64,000 bases of DNA, taken from NCBI GenBank assembly GCA_964623055.1, contig CAZURK010000025.1, positions 18,792 to 82,791 of the forward strand. The letters are read 5' to 3'. Of this stretch, positions 8,624-16,842 are shown one piece after another. Both the position numbers and the translations under genes were made by a program. Source of the DNA: JADHUC01 sp964623055 (GTDB taxonomy: Bacteria > Planctomycetota > Planctomycetia > Pirellulales > Pirellulaceae). The notes under the pieces are model-generated. The model saw nothing but the letters and a program-made list of their open reading frames with translations. It made no database searches and was not told the origin of the DNA. How positions within the stretch are numbered: position 1 is the first letter of the stretch; each line of letters begins with the position of its first letter.

Positions 8624-8657
8624 GACTGTCTCCTGGGTGGATAACTGCACAGGCCAT

Positions 8658-9281
8658 TCAATAATAGAAACACACCAAGTCGCACTTCAATTCGTCACAG
8701 CGTGCGAGCCACGATCGGATCTGTGTAATCGATTCTCTTGTTTCTTCGTCCAATGAAGAGAGGTCCGCAGCGTCGAGTGCACTGGCGGCATCACCAATCT
8801 CGTCTCTGCGGACGAAGCCGATGGAGGGAAAATTGGCTGGCACTGGGATTGGAATGGGTGGCCCACGAAACATCACATGTTCGTTCAGGCTGATCGCATC
8901 CTCGTCGACGCCGGCTTGCTTCATCGCCTCGTGGACATGTTCTGCCCAATCCAATCGCATCGCAGACCAGGCTGAATTGTCCAAGAATTCGCCGAAATGG
9001 TCGCAGACCAATTCCAGTGCATAGGCGTATTTGTGACCGAAAGCTGGATCAAGTTGGGCTCCAGCCAACAAATCTCCGAGTGCCTTCGCCAACGACGGTT
9101 CGTCCTCGTCGTAGACCTCGTCTTGCTCAAATCGATGGGCGAACTTCCGTTTGATCGTGCGAATCAGACGGTCGGTTGCCGACCCGAGCAAACGCCGCAG
9201 GAAGCCGCCAGTCCGCTCCACACCGATCACATTCTGGACCTGCTCAAGCGAAACGGCGATGGGCGTGACGTCGTAGCTCAC
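8658..9281 (-). CDS. Conserved hypothetical protein (possibly DUF7691-type)
   Basis: 207 residues, no signal peptide or membrane segment. The start MSYDVTPIAVSLEQVQNVIG and the overall layout (an N-terminal 'AVSLEQV' segment, a central acidic helix region with GDLLAGAQLD, and a C-terminal tail ending CDLVCFYY) remind me of the bacterial DUF7691 family, but I cannot verify this. No catalytic motif is visible. It lies between the FAH-type gene (60 bp gap) and a cupin gene (34 bp gap). Codon use resembles its neighbours. Confidence 0.7.
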   Translation of the reverse strand: MSYDVTPIAVSLEQVQNVIGVERTGGFLRRLLGSATDRLIRTIKRKFAHRFEQDEVYDEDEPSLAKALGDLLAGAQLDPAFGHKYAYALELVCDHFGEFLDNSAWSAMRLDWAEHVHEAMKQAGVDEDAISLNEHVMFRGPPIPIPVPANFPSIGFVRRDEIGDAASALDAADLSSLDEETRESITQIRSWLARCDELKCDLVCFYY

Positions 9282-9341
9282 CGGTGATTCTTCCCAATTC
9301 TACTTGTCGTTTCACCCTCACACTCCATGGGAGTCGCCGAG

Positions 9342-10121
9342 CTAAGCAGAGAACTCGGCCTCAACGCTTCCCAGACGAGTAAAACGTGCGGCGATCCGAT
9401 CACCCGGCTCGACCGAGATTAGTTGAACAGGGGAACCAGGGATCACCAGTTGTCCGATCTGAAGATGTTCGCCTCGGCTCAGGAGATGATTGGCCAGCCA
9501 TCGCAGCGACTTCAACGGCCCGCCCATGATCTCGGCCCCAATCCCCGAGGCCGCCAACTCGCCGTCACGGAAGATCCCAACGCCCTCCAAATCAAAATCG
9601 AGTTCCGTAGGCGAAATCCGCTGCTCGCCAACTACAAGACCCGCAAGGATGCCGTTGGAGGCGATGAGTTCTTGCGAAGTCGGCTCGCCGAACCAGAACC
9701 TGTAGTTGTGAATCTCGATGCCGGACGAGACCCATTCAATGGCATCAAGCAGCTCCTCCTGATCTCGGATCTCTGATCGCACATCCCGTCCAATCCCGAA
9801 AACAAACTCCGGTTCCACCGCCAAATCAACGTAGTTGTTCCAGTCCAGCACCGTATTGCCATAGTGGATGTATGGGGCCATAAGCCGACCACAGATCGGT
9901 TCGCTCAAGCCGAACTGCTGCCGAATGGCTTGGCTCGTACAGCCGACCTTGTGACCGACCACTTGTTCGCCCCTCGCCTCACGAGAAGCGATCACTTGGC
10001 GCTGGACCTCATAAGCATCGTCAAGCGACAATGCGCCCAAGTCGAACTCGACCGACGGGTCAAGCTTCTTTGACAGGTGGATTTGCAGGAACGCCTCGGC
10101 GATATCTGCCAAATTACGCAT
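9342..10121 (-). CDS. 2-keto-4-pentenoate hydratase / fumarylacetoacetate-hydrolase-fold protein
   Basis: 259 residues, the size of MhpD-type hydratases. Seen: ALSLDDAYEVQRQVIASREA near the N-terminus, VVGHKVGCTS, the metal-ligand segment VEPEFVFGIGRDV (E-x-E) and the later 'ASNGILAGLVVGE' and 'LANHLLSRGEHLQIGQLVIPGSP' segments. Known members hydrate 2-hydroxypenta-2,4-dienoate in aromatic meta-cleavage or decarboxylate 4-oxalocrotonate. No other meta-cleavage genes are nearby, so its pathway is open. It is the first gene of the 13-gene minus-strand run; the 212-bp gap to the divergent metallophosphoesterase (10122-10333) must hold the promoter of the run. Confidence 0.87.
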   Translation of the reverse strand: MRNLADIAEAFLQIHLSKKLDPSVEFDLGALSLDDAYEVQRQVIASREARGEQVVGHKVGCTSQAIRQQFGLSEPICGRLMAPYIHYGNTVLDWNNYVDLAVEPEFVFGIGRDVRSEIRDQEELLDAIEWVSSGIEIHNYRFWFGEPTSQELIASNGILAGLVVGEQRISPTELDFDLEGVGIFRDGELAASGIGAEIMGGPLKSLRWLANHLLSRGEHLQIGQLVIPGSPVQLISVEPGDRIAARFTRLGSVEAEFSA

Positions 10122-10333
10122 AGACGGCTCTCCAAACGAACTGACATTTCACCAGCCGGTATTCTCCCACAGAAGCAAACGACTTCAAGCTCGCAACTGA
10201 GAATACGGCCACCAATCGTGCGCGATTTCCATCCCGATAAACGCGTTCTCGCTTGGCCCTGTGCGCTTTGCCGATTCGTTCTACAATGGGCAACGATCTT
10301 CACTCGGCGATTGTCATTTGTGGATTCCCCGTT

Positions 10334-11431
10334 ATGAAACCCAGTGCTACAGGCTCGATGCTGCAGCTTCTGGTGATTGCTGGCGCCTTGACGGCTACAC
10401 GGTCGGCCTTTGCAGGCGAGCCATCCATCCGTGATACCGTGCAGGAAGCTCTCCAGAGAATGGAAATCCAGCCAATACTGGAAGAGCCAGACTGGGCCAA
10501 GTTCGCGTCTCCTCCCTTGTTCACGTTTGTGTGGATGTCGGACTTTCACCTGGATGGCTCACGTTTGGAGCTTCTGAAACAGGCGTTCCGCTATGTCGAC
10601 CGAGAAGTCGCACCTCATTTCGTCATGATCACGGGTGACAACAATGCCTTTGCGCCGGAGTTCGATTATCAGGGGCATATTCCGCCGGTCACGTTGCGCA
10701 GGCAGCTTTTCATGAAGCGGTACCTCGATCAGAACCTATGCACCCCATACGTCATCATCCCCGGCGACGATTGGCCGCAGGACTTCGAGAGGGTTTTCGG
10801 CGCATTTCAGTTCAGCTTCGACTACGGCGGCATGCATTTCCTGTTCACGGCGCTCGATCGGTGCACGTATGGCGTCGAGGGTCGTGCGGTCTTTGATGAG
10901 TCGACGTGGGAATGGATGCAAAGGGATCTGAAGCGTAACAAGGACCGGCCAACGCTGTTCATGATGCACGAGACCATCGCCCCGCCGTCATTCCTGGACG
11001 CCGACAAGACGCGGAAGATGTTGGAGGAACATCCCAATGTGATCGCTGCCTTCTGTGGCCACTTACACGCCGACGTGCAGTTCCGGATGAGAGGGCTCAA
11101 GTACCTGGTCTGCCCCGGATTGGGAACCAATCCCAGGCATGGCTTCAAAATCGTCAAGGTCCGTCGAAAGGCGTTGATCCTCAGGACCGTCGAGTACAAC
11201 GCCGAAAAGCAGCAGTTCGACAAGGTCATGAAATGGCAACGGGTTGATATCCCTGAGTCACTTCAAGCCAGTCTCCACAAACCCGAGGACCGAAGATTCA
11301 AGAAGCAGAATTGCAGCGAGGTGCCGCCGCATCCGCGCAGGAGCGATCCACAGCTAATGGAACGATCGCTGGAACTGGTCGGTCCGCTCATGCGTTTTCT
11401 TGGTGAACGCATGATCTCCACTGAGCCGTGA
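10334..11431 (+). CDS. Exported calcineurin-like metallophosphoesterase
   Basis: 365 residues from the ATG at 10334; the frame is open 81 bp further upstream, but MKPSATGSMLQLLVIAGALT is a clear Sec signal peptide with cleavage near SAFA-GE. All metallophosphoesterase motifs are present: WMSDFHLD (D-x-H), ITGDNN (GDN), IPGDDW, MMHETIAPP (H) and FCGHLHAD (G-H-x-H). It is therefore a two-metal phosphoesterase acting outside the cytoplasm. Substrate unknown; relatives include acid phosphatases and phospholipid or nucleotide phosphodiesterases. It is transcribed alone, divergent from the FAH-type gene and convergent with the small gene at 11538. Confidence 0.88.
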   Translation: MKPSATGSMLQLLVIAGALTATRSAFAGEPSIRDTVQEALQRMEIQPILEEPDWAKFASPPLFTFVWMSDFHLDGSRLELLKQAFRYVDREVAPHFVMITGDNNAFAPEFDYQGHIPPVTLRRQLFMKRYLDQNLCTPYVIIPGDDWPQDFERVFGAFQFSFDYGGMHFLFTALDRCTYGVEGRAVFDESTWEWMQRDLKRNKDRPTLFMMHETIAPPSFLDADKTRKMLEEHPNVIAAFCGHLHADVQFRMRGLKYLVCPGLGTNPRHGFKIVKVRRKALILRTVEYNAEKQQFDKVMKWQRVDIPESLQASLHKPEDRRFKKQNCSEVPPHPRRSDPQLMERSLELVGPLMRFLGERMISTEP

Positions 11432-11537
11432 TGTCGGACCTCCGCGGCCGGCTGGAATGCGTAACGCCACCGCGGGCTCACTTGTCCCGTGCGAACTGGT
11501 ACGAGCAGACGGAGAGCCGGACCGCCACCGATAAGTG

Positions 11538-11822
11538 TTACCACGACGGATTAGGTAACCGTCCACGTCTCAAAGGCCCTCCAATCTTGACGGCACCACC
11601 GCCACCGACGCGGAAGAAGTATACCGGACGCGTTCCAAAACGATCGTGGCTCGCTTGGCCGACAGTCAAGAACGACTCACCCAAGACATATTCCCCCGAT
11701 TCCGGTTCCAGGCCTATCACTTTGCCGAAGTGGTCCTTTTCGAGCTGGTCCTTCAGACGTTCGTCGTACACCTTTCGGGCGTTCTCGACGAACTGTTCCT
11801 TGTCTTGTTCTAGCAGAGTCAT
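11538..11822 (-). CDS. Small conserved protein of unknown function
   Basis: 94 residues from the ATG at 11822, with AGAGGAGAACGGAA upstream; an earlier in-frame ATG lacks a ribosome site. The sequence is soluble and charged (LLEQDKEQFVENARKVYDER), then HFGKVIGLEPESGEYVLGES, then a VYFFRVGGGGAVKIGG tail. The 'R..Y..K..LE....G..VAI...SGEYFLG' pattern is common in short planctomycete and cyanobacterial proteins, sometimes next to toxin-antitoxin-type genes, but no partner is visible here. An inverted repeat sits just upstream. Confidence 0.7.
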   Translation of the reverse strand: MTLLEQDKEQFVENARKVYDERLKDQLEKDHFGKVIGLEPESGEYVLGESFLTVGQASHDRFGTRPVYFFRVGGGGAVKIGGPLRRGRLPNPSW

Positions 11823-11836
11823 TTCCGTTCTCCTCT

Positions 11837-11865
11837 GGTATCCATGCACCGGGATACAGGATACC
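11837..11865. promoter_or_regulatory. Inverted repeat upstream of the 94-residue gene (candidate operator)
   Basis: GGTATCC (11837-11843) and GGATACC (11859-11865) form 7-bp perfect arms, with a further GGATAC between them (11852-11857), 15-43 bp upstream of the start at 11822. Another CTGGTATCCAGG copy occurs at 11955-11966. Repeats this close to the start could bind a regulator. No known consensus is matched. The rest of the 236-bp gap to 12059 shows nothing else. Confidence 0.3.
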
Positions 11866-12058
11866 ACGAATTCGAGAGTCAAGGGAACCGCAATCGAAGG
11901 CGAGCCTCGTCAGAGCTTGCCAGAGGAAATCACCAAAGCCCGCTAGCCACCACGCTGGTATCCAGGAGAAACGCTAAATGACCTTCACGTGGTTGACACC
12001 GGATGTTGATAACCAGAAACGTCTCTCTCTATCGCCCCTCTCCGCCACCACGGAGAGA

Positions 12059-13894
12059 TCAGCAAGGTTCGCTGAACGCGGTCTCCAGCTCTTTGGCGGG
12101 TAGGCCGTTTTCGTCCCAGCCTCGCTTCTCGTAGTAGATGTCGAGCAGGCGGTTGAATTGTTCCTGGTCGATCGCTTTGCCGGCCGTCGCGCCGGTTCGG
12201 ATTGGGCAGGCGTGGACTTTGTGGGGCATCGTGTCGTCTTTGCGGCTCATTCCCAGTCGGGCGTTGATCAGCCGGGTCAGATTGTAAACGTCGTTCGACT
12301 TCTCGAGCAACTCGGCCAAAGTCATCGGCTTGCCGGTGGCGTGTGTGTAGAACCGGGCGTAGTGCTCCTCGTTCAGGCCAAGCTCGATCCAGGGAAAGCG
12401 ACAGACACCCAACATGTCGAACAACGGCCGAAGCGATTGGTGGTAGATGACCACGTCGACCTTCTCCTCGTCGCTCCAGTCCTCGCCCTCTTCGATCTCG
12501 CGAGCGATTGTCCATGCGCGGGCATGATGGGCGCCGATGTCACTGGTGGCGTAGGCCAACGCCATGCTGGACGCTGCCCGCGAATCATACGCGCTTTGTT
12601 CCAGACCTTTCACGTGCAAAACGTACTTGTCCATCTCGGGCCAACGAGCGATCACTGCTTTGGCGCCGTCGGCCAATGTGTCGCCGATCCCTTCGCGATT
12701 GCTGATCTTGTGGATCAGGGCCACCACGGCCTTTTCGTCTCCCCACGTGATCGGCTGGCCGTCAAGGTCTTCGAGCGTTATGACGCCGTTTTCGTAGCCT
12801 TCCATCACGGCGCCGATCAGGTTGCCGACGGAGATGCTATCCATCCCGAGTTCGTCACACAATTGGTTGGCGTTCAATACAAACGAGTAGTTGTCGATTC
12901 CGAGGTTCGAGCCGAACATGGCGCACGATTCGTATTCGGGTCCCTCGGTCACGGTGCCGCGATATTCGCCCTGTTTGACCAGGCAGATATTGCCGCAGCT
13001 CATCGAGCACGAGAAGCAGGCGCTGTCCCCGATCTTGTGGTGGTTGATCATCGTCTCGCCGTTCAGCCGATTGACCTTCGGGAACGTGGCGTCCTTGAAA
13101 TTGTTGGTTGGCAGAATGCCCAAGGCGCTGGCATACTCCATGACCATCATCAAGCCTTCGCGTTGCCACATCTTGAAGTATTTGTGGTTCCGCATGTAGT
13201 CGTTGGCGGTTTCCGTTTCGGCCATCAGTGATTGAATGTCGTGGACGGGTAAATCTCTGGCTCCGCGCAGAACGATGGCCTTCAGGTTTTTGGAACCCAT
13301 GACGGCCCCCATGCCCGTGCGTCCGGCGTTGCGGGACCAATCGGCGTTGATGGCGGCGAAGCGGACAAGATTCTCGCCGGCGGCGCCGATCACCGCCACT
13401 TTGATTTCGTGGGTGCCCAGGCGTTCTTTGATCAGGCCCTCCGACTCCAAGCACGTTTTGCCCGCGAGTTCCGGTACCGGAATGATGCTGACCTCTTGCT
13501 CGTCGATGAACAGTATGGAAAGCTCGTCGGCTCGCCCCGTGACGCTGAGCATATCGAAACCGCACTGACGCAATTCGACTCCCAGACCACCGCCGATCGA
13601 CGAGTCGCCGTATCCGCCTGTGGCAGGTGAAATGGCCATGAACGAACATTTTCCCGACGATGGGAGGTAGAGCCCTGTGAGCGGACCCGGTGCCATCGCG
13701 AGCAAGTTGTCGGGACCCAGTGGATCGAGCTTGAACTTCTGTGCAACGAGATTGTCCCAGACCAGCTTCGCACCAAAACCACGCCCGCCAACATACTTCT
13801 CGATGAACGCGTCCGAGATCGGCGCACGCTCGATCGTGCCGGAAGAAAGGTCGACTTTCAGATGCTTCTTGAAATAACCGGACTCGATACTCAT
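12059..13894 (-). CDS. Aldehyde:ferredoxin oxidoreductase family protein (tungsten/molybdenum pterin enzyme)
   Basis: 611 residues, normal length. Seen: the N-terminal bis-pterin-binding domain with FIEKYVGGRGFGAKLVWDNL, APGPLTGLYLPSSGK and GRTGMGAVMGSKNLKAI; the [4Fe-4S] ligands C293-x2-C296-x3-C300 plus C498 (GVCRF); and the C-terminal region with LIHKISNREGIGDTLADGAK and the DIGAHHARAW segment. AORs oxidise aldehydes to acids with ferredoxin as acceptor and are usually found in anaerobes. The partner ferredoxin lies 62 bp upstream on the same strand. Family certain; the aldehyde and metal (W or Mo) are inferred from family only. Confidence 0.95.
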   Translation of the reverse strand: MSIESGYFKKHLKVDLSSGTIERAPISDAFIEKYVGGRGFGAKLVWDNLVAQKFKLDPLGPDNLLAMAPGPLTGLYLPSSGKCSFMAISPATGGYGDSSIGGGLGVELRQCGFDMLSVTGRADELSILFIDEQEVSIIPVPELAGKTCLESEGLIKERLGTHEIKVAVIGAAGENLVRFAAINADWSRNAGRTGMGAVMGSKNLKAIVLRGARDLPVHDIQSLMAETETANDYMRNHKYFKMWQREGLMMVMEYASALGILPTNNFKDATFPKVNRLNGETMINHHKIGDSACFSCSMSCGNICLVKQGEYRGTVTEGPEYESCAMFGSNLGIDNYSFVLNANQLCDELGMDSISVGNLIGAVMEGYENGVITLEDLDGQPITWGDEKAVVALIHKISNREGIGDTLADGAKAVIARWPEMDKYVLHVKGLEQSAYDSRAASSMALAYATSDIGAHHARAWTIAREIEEGEDWSDEEKVDVVIYHQSLRPLFDMLGVCRFPWIELGLNEEHYARFYTHATGKPMTLAELLEKSNDVYNLTRLINARLGMSRKDDTMPHKVHACPIRTGATAGKAIDQEQFNRLLDIYYEKRGWDENGLPAKELETAFSEPC

Positions 13895-13956
13895 GGGAGA
13901 ATCCTGGAATAGCGGAACTGAGCGGCGGAGAGAATCAGAAAACCGACGTACAACGA

Positions 13957-14490
13957 TTACAGCTCTTCCTTGCCAATCTCAGCATACCGGATGATCTTCT
14001 TTTCGCCCTTCTCGGTGAATTCGATCTCTTTCATGTGCGTATAGCTAAGGATGTTGTTCATCCGTTTCGTCTCGCCCAGCGACTGCTCGGGTATCAGCCG
14101 AATGGCTTCTTTCGGGCACTTCTCGACGCATTTCGGTTCGCCGTTGCACAGATCGCATTTGATCGGATGGTCCACGTCGCTGTGGACGTAGATCGCGCCG
14201 AACGGGCAGGCATCAACGCACTTCATGCAGGATATGCAATTGTCTTGGTCCACAGTCACGATACCGTTGGTTCGGCTGACGGCCTCGACCGGGCACGCAT
14301 CGGCGCAGACGGGAACCTTGCACTGGGAACAGACGATGGGCAGTCGCATTACCGGATGGGGATAGGTGATCAACACGCGCAGTGCGGCTTTCTTCGGGTT
14401 ATTGACGCCGAACCGCTCGATCGCGCACACCAATTCGCAAATCTTGCATCCGGAACAGAGTTCCGGCACTACGGCAAGTGCTTTTCTCAT
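13957..14490 (-). CDS. Polyferredoxin (four [4Fe-4S] cluster), AOR electron-transfer partner
   Basis: 177 residues, start at 14490 with GGAG 7 bp upstream. Four cysteine groups are seen: CSGCKICELVC (residues 12-22), CSQCKVPVCADACP, CISCMKCVDACP and CDLCNGEPKCVEKCP, the layout of HycB/NapG/AorB-type electron carriers. It precedes the AOR gene on the same strand and most likely passes electrons from the aldehyde oxidoreductase to another carrier. The C-terminal 40 residues are charged and cysteine-free. Confidence 0.93.
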   Translation of the reverse strand: MRKALAVVPELCSGCKICELVCAIERFGVNNPKKAALRVLITYPHPVMRLPIVCSQCKVPVCADACPVEAVSRTNGIVTVDQDNCISCMKCVDACPFGAIYVHSDVDHPIKCDLCNGEPKCVEKCPKEAIRLIPEQSLGETKRMNNILSYTHMKEIEFTEKGEKKIIRYAEIGKEEL

Positions 14491-14869
14491 GAAGTAGCTC
14501 CAGAGCCAGACTGGGCGTGCAGCAGACAGCTATACGCGGGGGGATTCGTGAAGATCTGGTCACACCCCAGCCGGGTTTTGTATAGAGAGAAGGAGGCGAA
14601 ATCGCCCACTCGAAGGCCAAGCATCTATTGTGCAACTGCCCGTTTTTCTGGTCAAGGGCTAAATCGGCAACCCGGCCTGGCCCCATCTCGCGGCATCAGA
14701 CGAGAGATTGAATTCGCAGCCTTCGGATATACGTTCGATCACTACTCTTGTGTTCGCCGACTTGCTCACTTGGATCTCCGAGGCACAATGGGGGTAGAAC
14801 TCTGGACAACCAACGCGCCGAGAAGCACTGCCGGCCCTGCATCTTCCAGCCCGTAAGGAGACCAACGAC
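14491..14869. other. Intergenic region between divergent ferredoxin and CocE-type genes
   Basis: 379 bp with no supportable gene. It should hold both divergent promoters. A pyrimidine-rich CCCGTTTTTCTGG lies at 14640-14652. I see no clear -35/-10 pair, operator or long hairpin. AAGGAG at the right end is the ribosome site of the 14870 gene. Confidence 0.5.
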
Positions 14870-16813
14870 ATGAACTCGCGATCGACCGACCTCCGCATTC
14901 CGGTTCGGCCCAAGCTAGAACGCAAGTCAAGACGCAGCAGGATGCTATGGACAGCGTGGCTGTTCGCCGTGGCCTTTACAATTGGCTTGGCCCCGGCATC
15001 GGCCGTCGACGCTCAGTATGAGGTTACCATCGAGAAGGACGTAATGGTGCCGATGCGTGACGGTATTCGCCTCGCGACCGACATCTACCTGCCCACGAAG
15101 AACGGCGCGGCGATCGACGAAAAGTTGCCCACAATCCTGGAGCGTCGGCCCTACAACAAGGATGGATGCGGCGGCAGCGGGCGCTACTATGCCGCGCGGG
15201 GTTATGCTTTCGTGGCTCAGGATACGCGAGGTCGCTACAAGTCGGAGGGCGTCTGGCACATGCTCACGGACGATGGTCCGGACGGAGTTGACGCTGCCGC
15301 GTGGATCGGCAAGCAGCCTTGGTCGAATGGCAAGATCGGTATGATTGGCACATCGTACGTCGGTGGCACACAGCATGCGATGGCGATGGCAAAGGCACCG
15401 GAACTGGTCACGATCATCCCCGTCGACGCCATGTCGAACTTGGGCTACGCCAGCATGCGTAACGGCGGCGCGTTCGAGTTGCGGTTTTGGAACTGGATCA
15501 TGTTCTGCAGTCCGCGCGGCAGCCGCCAATCGCGCGATCCGGGGACCGCAGCCGTGCTGAAAGAGATGATGGACAATCGGAGAGCATATCTCCGCAATTT
15601 GCCGCTGCGTCGAGGCACTACGCCATTGAAACTGGCGCCCGAGTACGAGGATTGGCTGGTCGAGGCGATGAAGCACGGGGCCAACGACTCGTTCTGGGAG
15701 CAGAATAGCATCATCGACTACCCCGAGCGATACAAGGACATTCCGGTGTACCTGGTAGGCGGTTGGTACGATTCCTGGGGAAGCAATACCACGGCCAACT
15801 TCATCGTGCTGAGTAAAACGATCCGAGGACCGGTCTATCTGATCATGGGGCCTTGGATTCACGGCCGGCAGAACGCTTCGTCGCACGGCCAAGTGAGCTT
15901 CGGCAAAGAGGCGGCGATCCCGGATCATTTGGGATGGCGACTCGAGTGGTACGACCATTGGCTGAAGGGCATGGACAACAAAGTCGGCAAAGAGGCCCCG
16001 TTTGTCACGCCGGTGCGCATCTTCGTGATGGGTACTGGCGATGGTAGCAAGACGGCCGATGGCAAGCTGAACCACGGCGGCTATTGGCGCGACGAGCACG
16101 AATGGCCTCTGACCCGGACTCGCTACACCGAATACTACCTGCACACCGACGGCGGGCTTTCGCCACAACGGCCTGAGACGAAGAGATCATCGACCGATTT
16201 CGTGTTCGACCCGCGCAATCCCGTACCGACGATCGGTGGCAACATCTCTTCGGGCAACGAGATCATGTTGCAGGGCGCCTGGGACCAGCGCGGCGGCGAT
16301 CACATCTGGAATTCGAAGGAACCAATTCCGCTTTCGGCCCGCAACGACATCGTGGTGTTCCAATCGGAGTCGTTGGAGCAGGACGTCGAAGTAACTGGCG
16401 AGATCGTGGTGAAGCTATGGGCTTCGTCCTCGGCGATCGATACCGACTTCACGGCCAAGCTGCTCGACGTCTCTCCGCCCAGCCCCGACTTTCCCGGCGG
16501 TTTCGACATGAACATCGGCGACGGCATCATCCGTGCCCGCTTCCGCGAGTCGATCGAGAGAGAGAAGCTGATGGAGCCGGGAAAGGCATACGAATTCACG
16601 ATCAAGCTGTACCCCACGTCGAACGTGTTCAAGAAAGGGCATCGCATTCGCGTAGACATTTCCAGCAGCAATTTCCCCCGTTTCGACATCAACCCCAACA
16701 CCGGCGAACCGCTGAACGATCACCGCCGCGTCGTCGCCGCCACGAACACGATCTACCACGACAGAGGACGCCCCTCGCACATCCTCCTGCCGGTGATCCC
16801 GCTTGTGAAGTGA
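14870..16813 (+). CDS. Exported CocE/NonD-family alpha/beta hydrolase
   Basis: 647 residues, start supported by AAGGAG-ACCAACGAC. After a 24-residue basic n-region (RKSRRSR) comes a hydrophobic segment MLWTAWLFAVAFTIGL and a likely cleavage site near ASAVDA. The catalytic domain shows PMRDGIRLATDIYLP, the nucleophile elbow GTSYVG with Ser162, the acid-bearing GGWYDSWGS segment, and PWIHGRQN with the catalytic His; the C-terminal part (NDIVVFQSESLEQDVEVTG onward) is the jelly-roll X-Pro dipeptidyl-peptidase C domain. Family members cleave acyl esters, amides or X-Pro peptides; substrate unknown. Transcribed alone. Confidence 0.92.
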   Translation: MNSRSTDLRIPVRPKLERKSRRSRMLWTAWLFAVAFTIGLAPASAVDAQYEVTIEKDVMVPMRDGIRLATDIYLPTKNGAAIDEKLPTILERRPYNKDGCGGSGRYYAARGYAFVAQDTRGRYKSEGVWHMLTDDGPDGVDAAAWIGKQPWSNGKIGMIGTSYVGGTQHAMAMAKAPELVTIIPVDAMSNLGYASMRNGGAFELRFWNWIMFCSPRGSRQSRDPGTAAVLKEMMDNRRAYLRNLPLRRGTTPLKLAPEYEDWLVEAMKHGANDSFWEQNSIIDYPERYKDIPVYLVGGWYDSWGSNTTANFIVLSKTIRGPVYLIMGPWIHGRQNASSHGQVSFGKEAAIPDHLGWRLEWYDHWLKGMDNKVGKEAPFVTPVRIFVMGTGDGSKTADGKLNHGGYWRDEHEWPLTRTRYTEYYLHTDGGLSPQRPETKRSSTDFVFDPRNPVPTIGGNISSGNEIMLQGAWDQRGGDHIWNSKEPIPLSARNDIVVFQSESLEQDVEVTGEIVVKLWASSSAIDTDFTAKLLDVSPPSPDFPGGFDMNIGDGIIRARFRESIEREKLMEPGKAYEFTIKLYPTSNVFKKGHRIRVDISSSNFPRFDINPNTGEPLNDHRRVVAATNTIYHDRGRPSHILLPVIPLVK

Positions 16814-16842
16814 TCCGCGTTCACCGGCGGCCGAGGTAGCGA

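Noticed and set aside
3034..10121. Integron gene-cassette array (many small same-strand GNAT/cupin genes)
   Set aside because: Genes overlap or are only tens of bases apart, leaving no room for attC sites; no attC-like palindromes or integrase seen.
12158..13231. Long plus-strand open frame opposite the AOR gene
   Set aside because: It is a shadow of the AOR coding strand; its peptide is His/Val/Asp-rich and has no domain, while the minus-strand product has all AOR motifs.
14035..14856. Plus-strand frame opposite the ferredoxin and across the intergenic region
   Set aside because: The minus-strand ferredoxin has four intact cysteine clusters; the plus frame lacks any domain.
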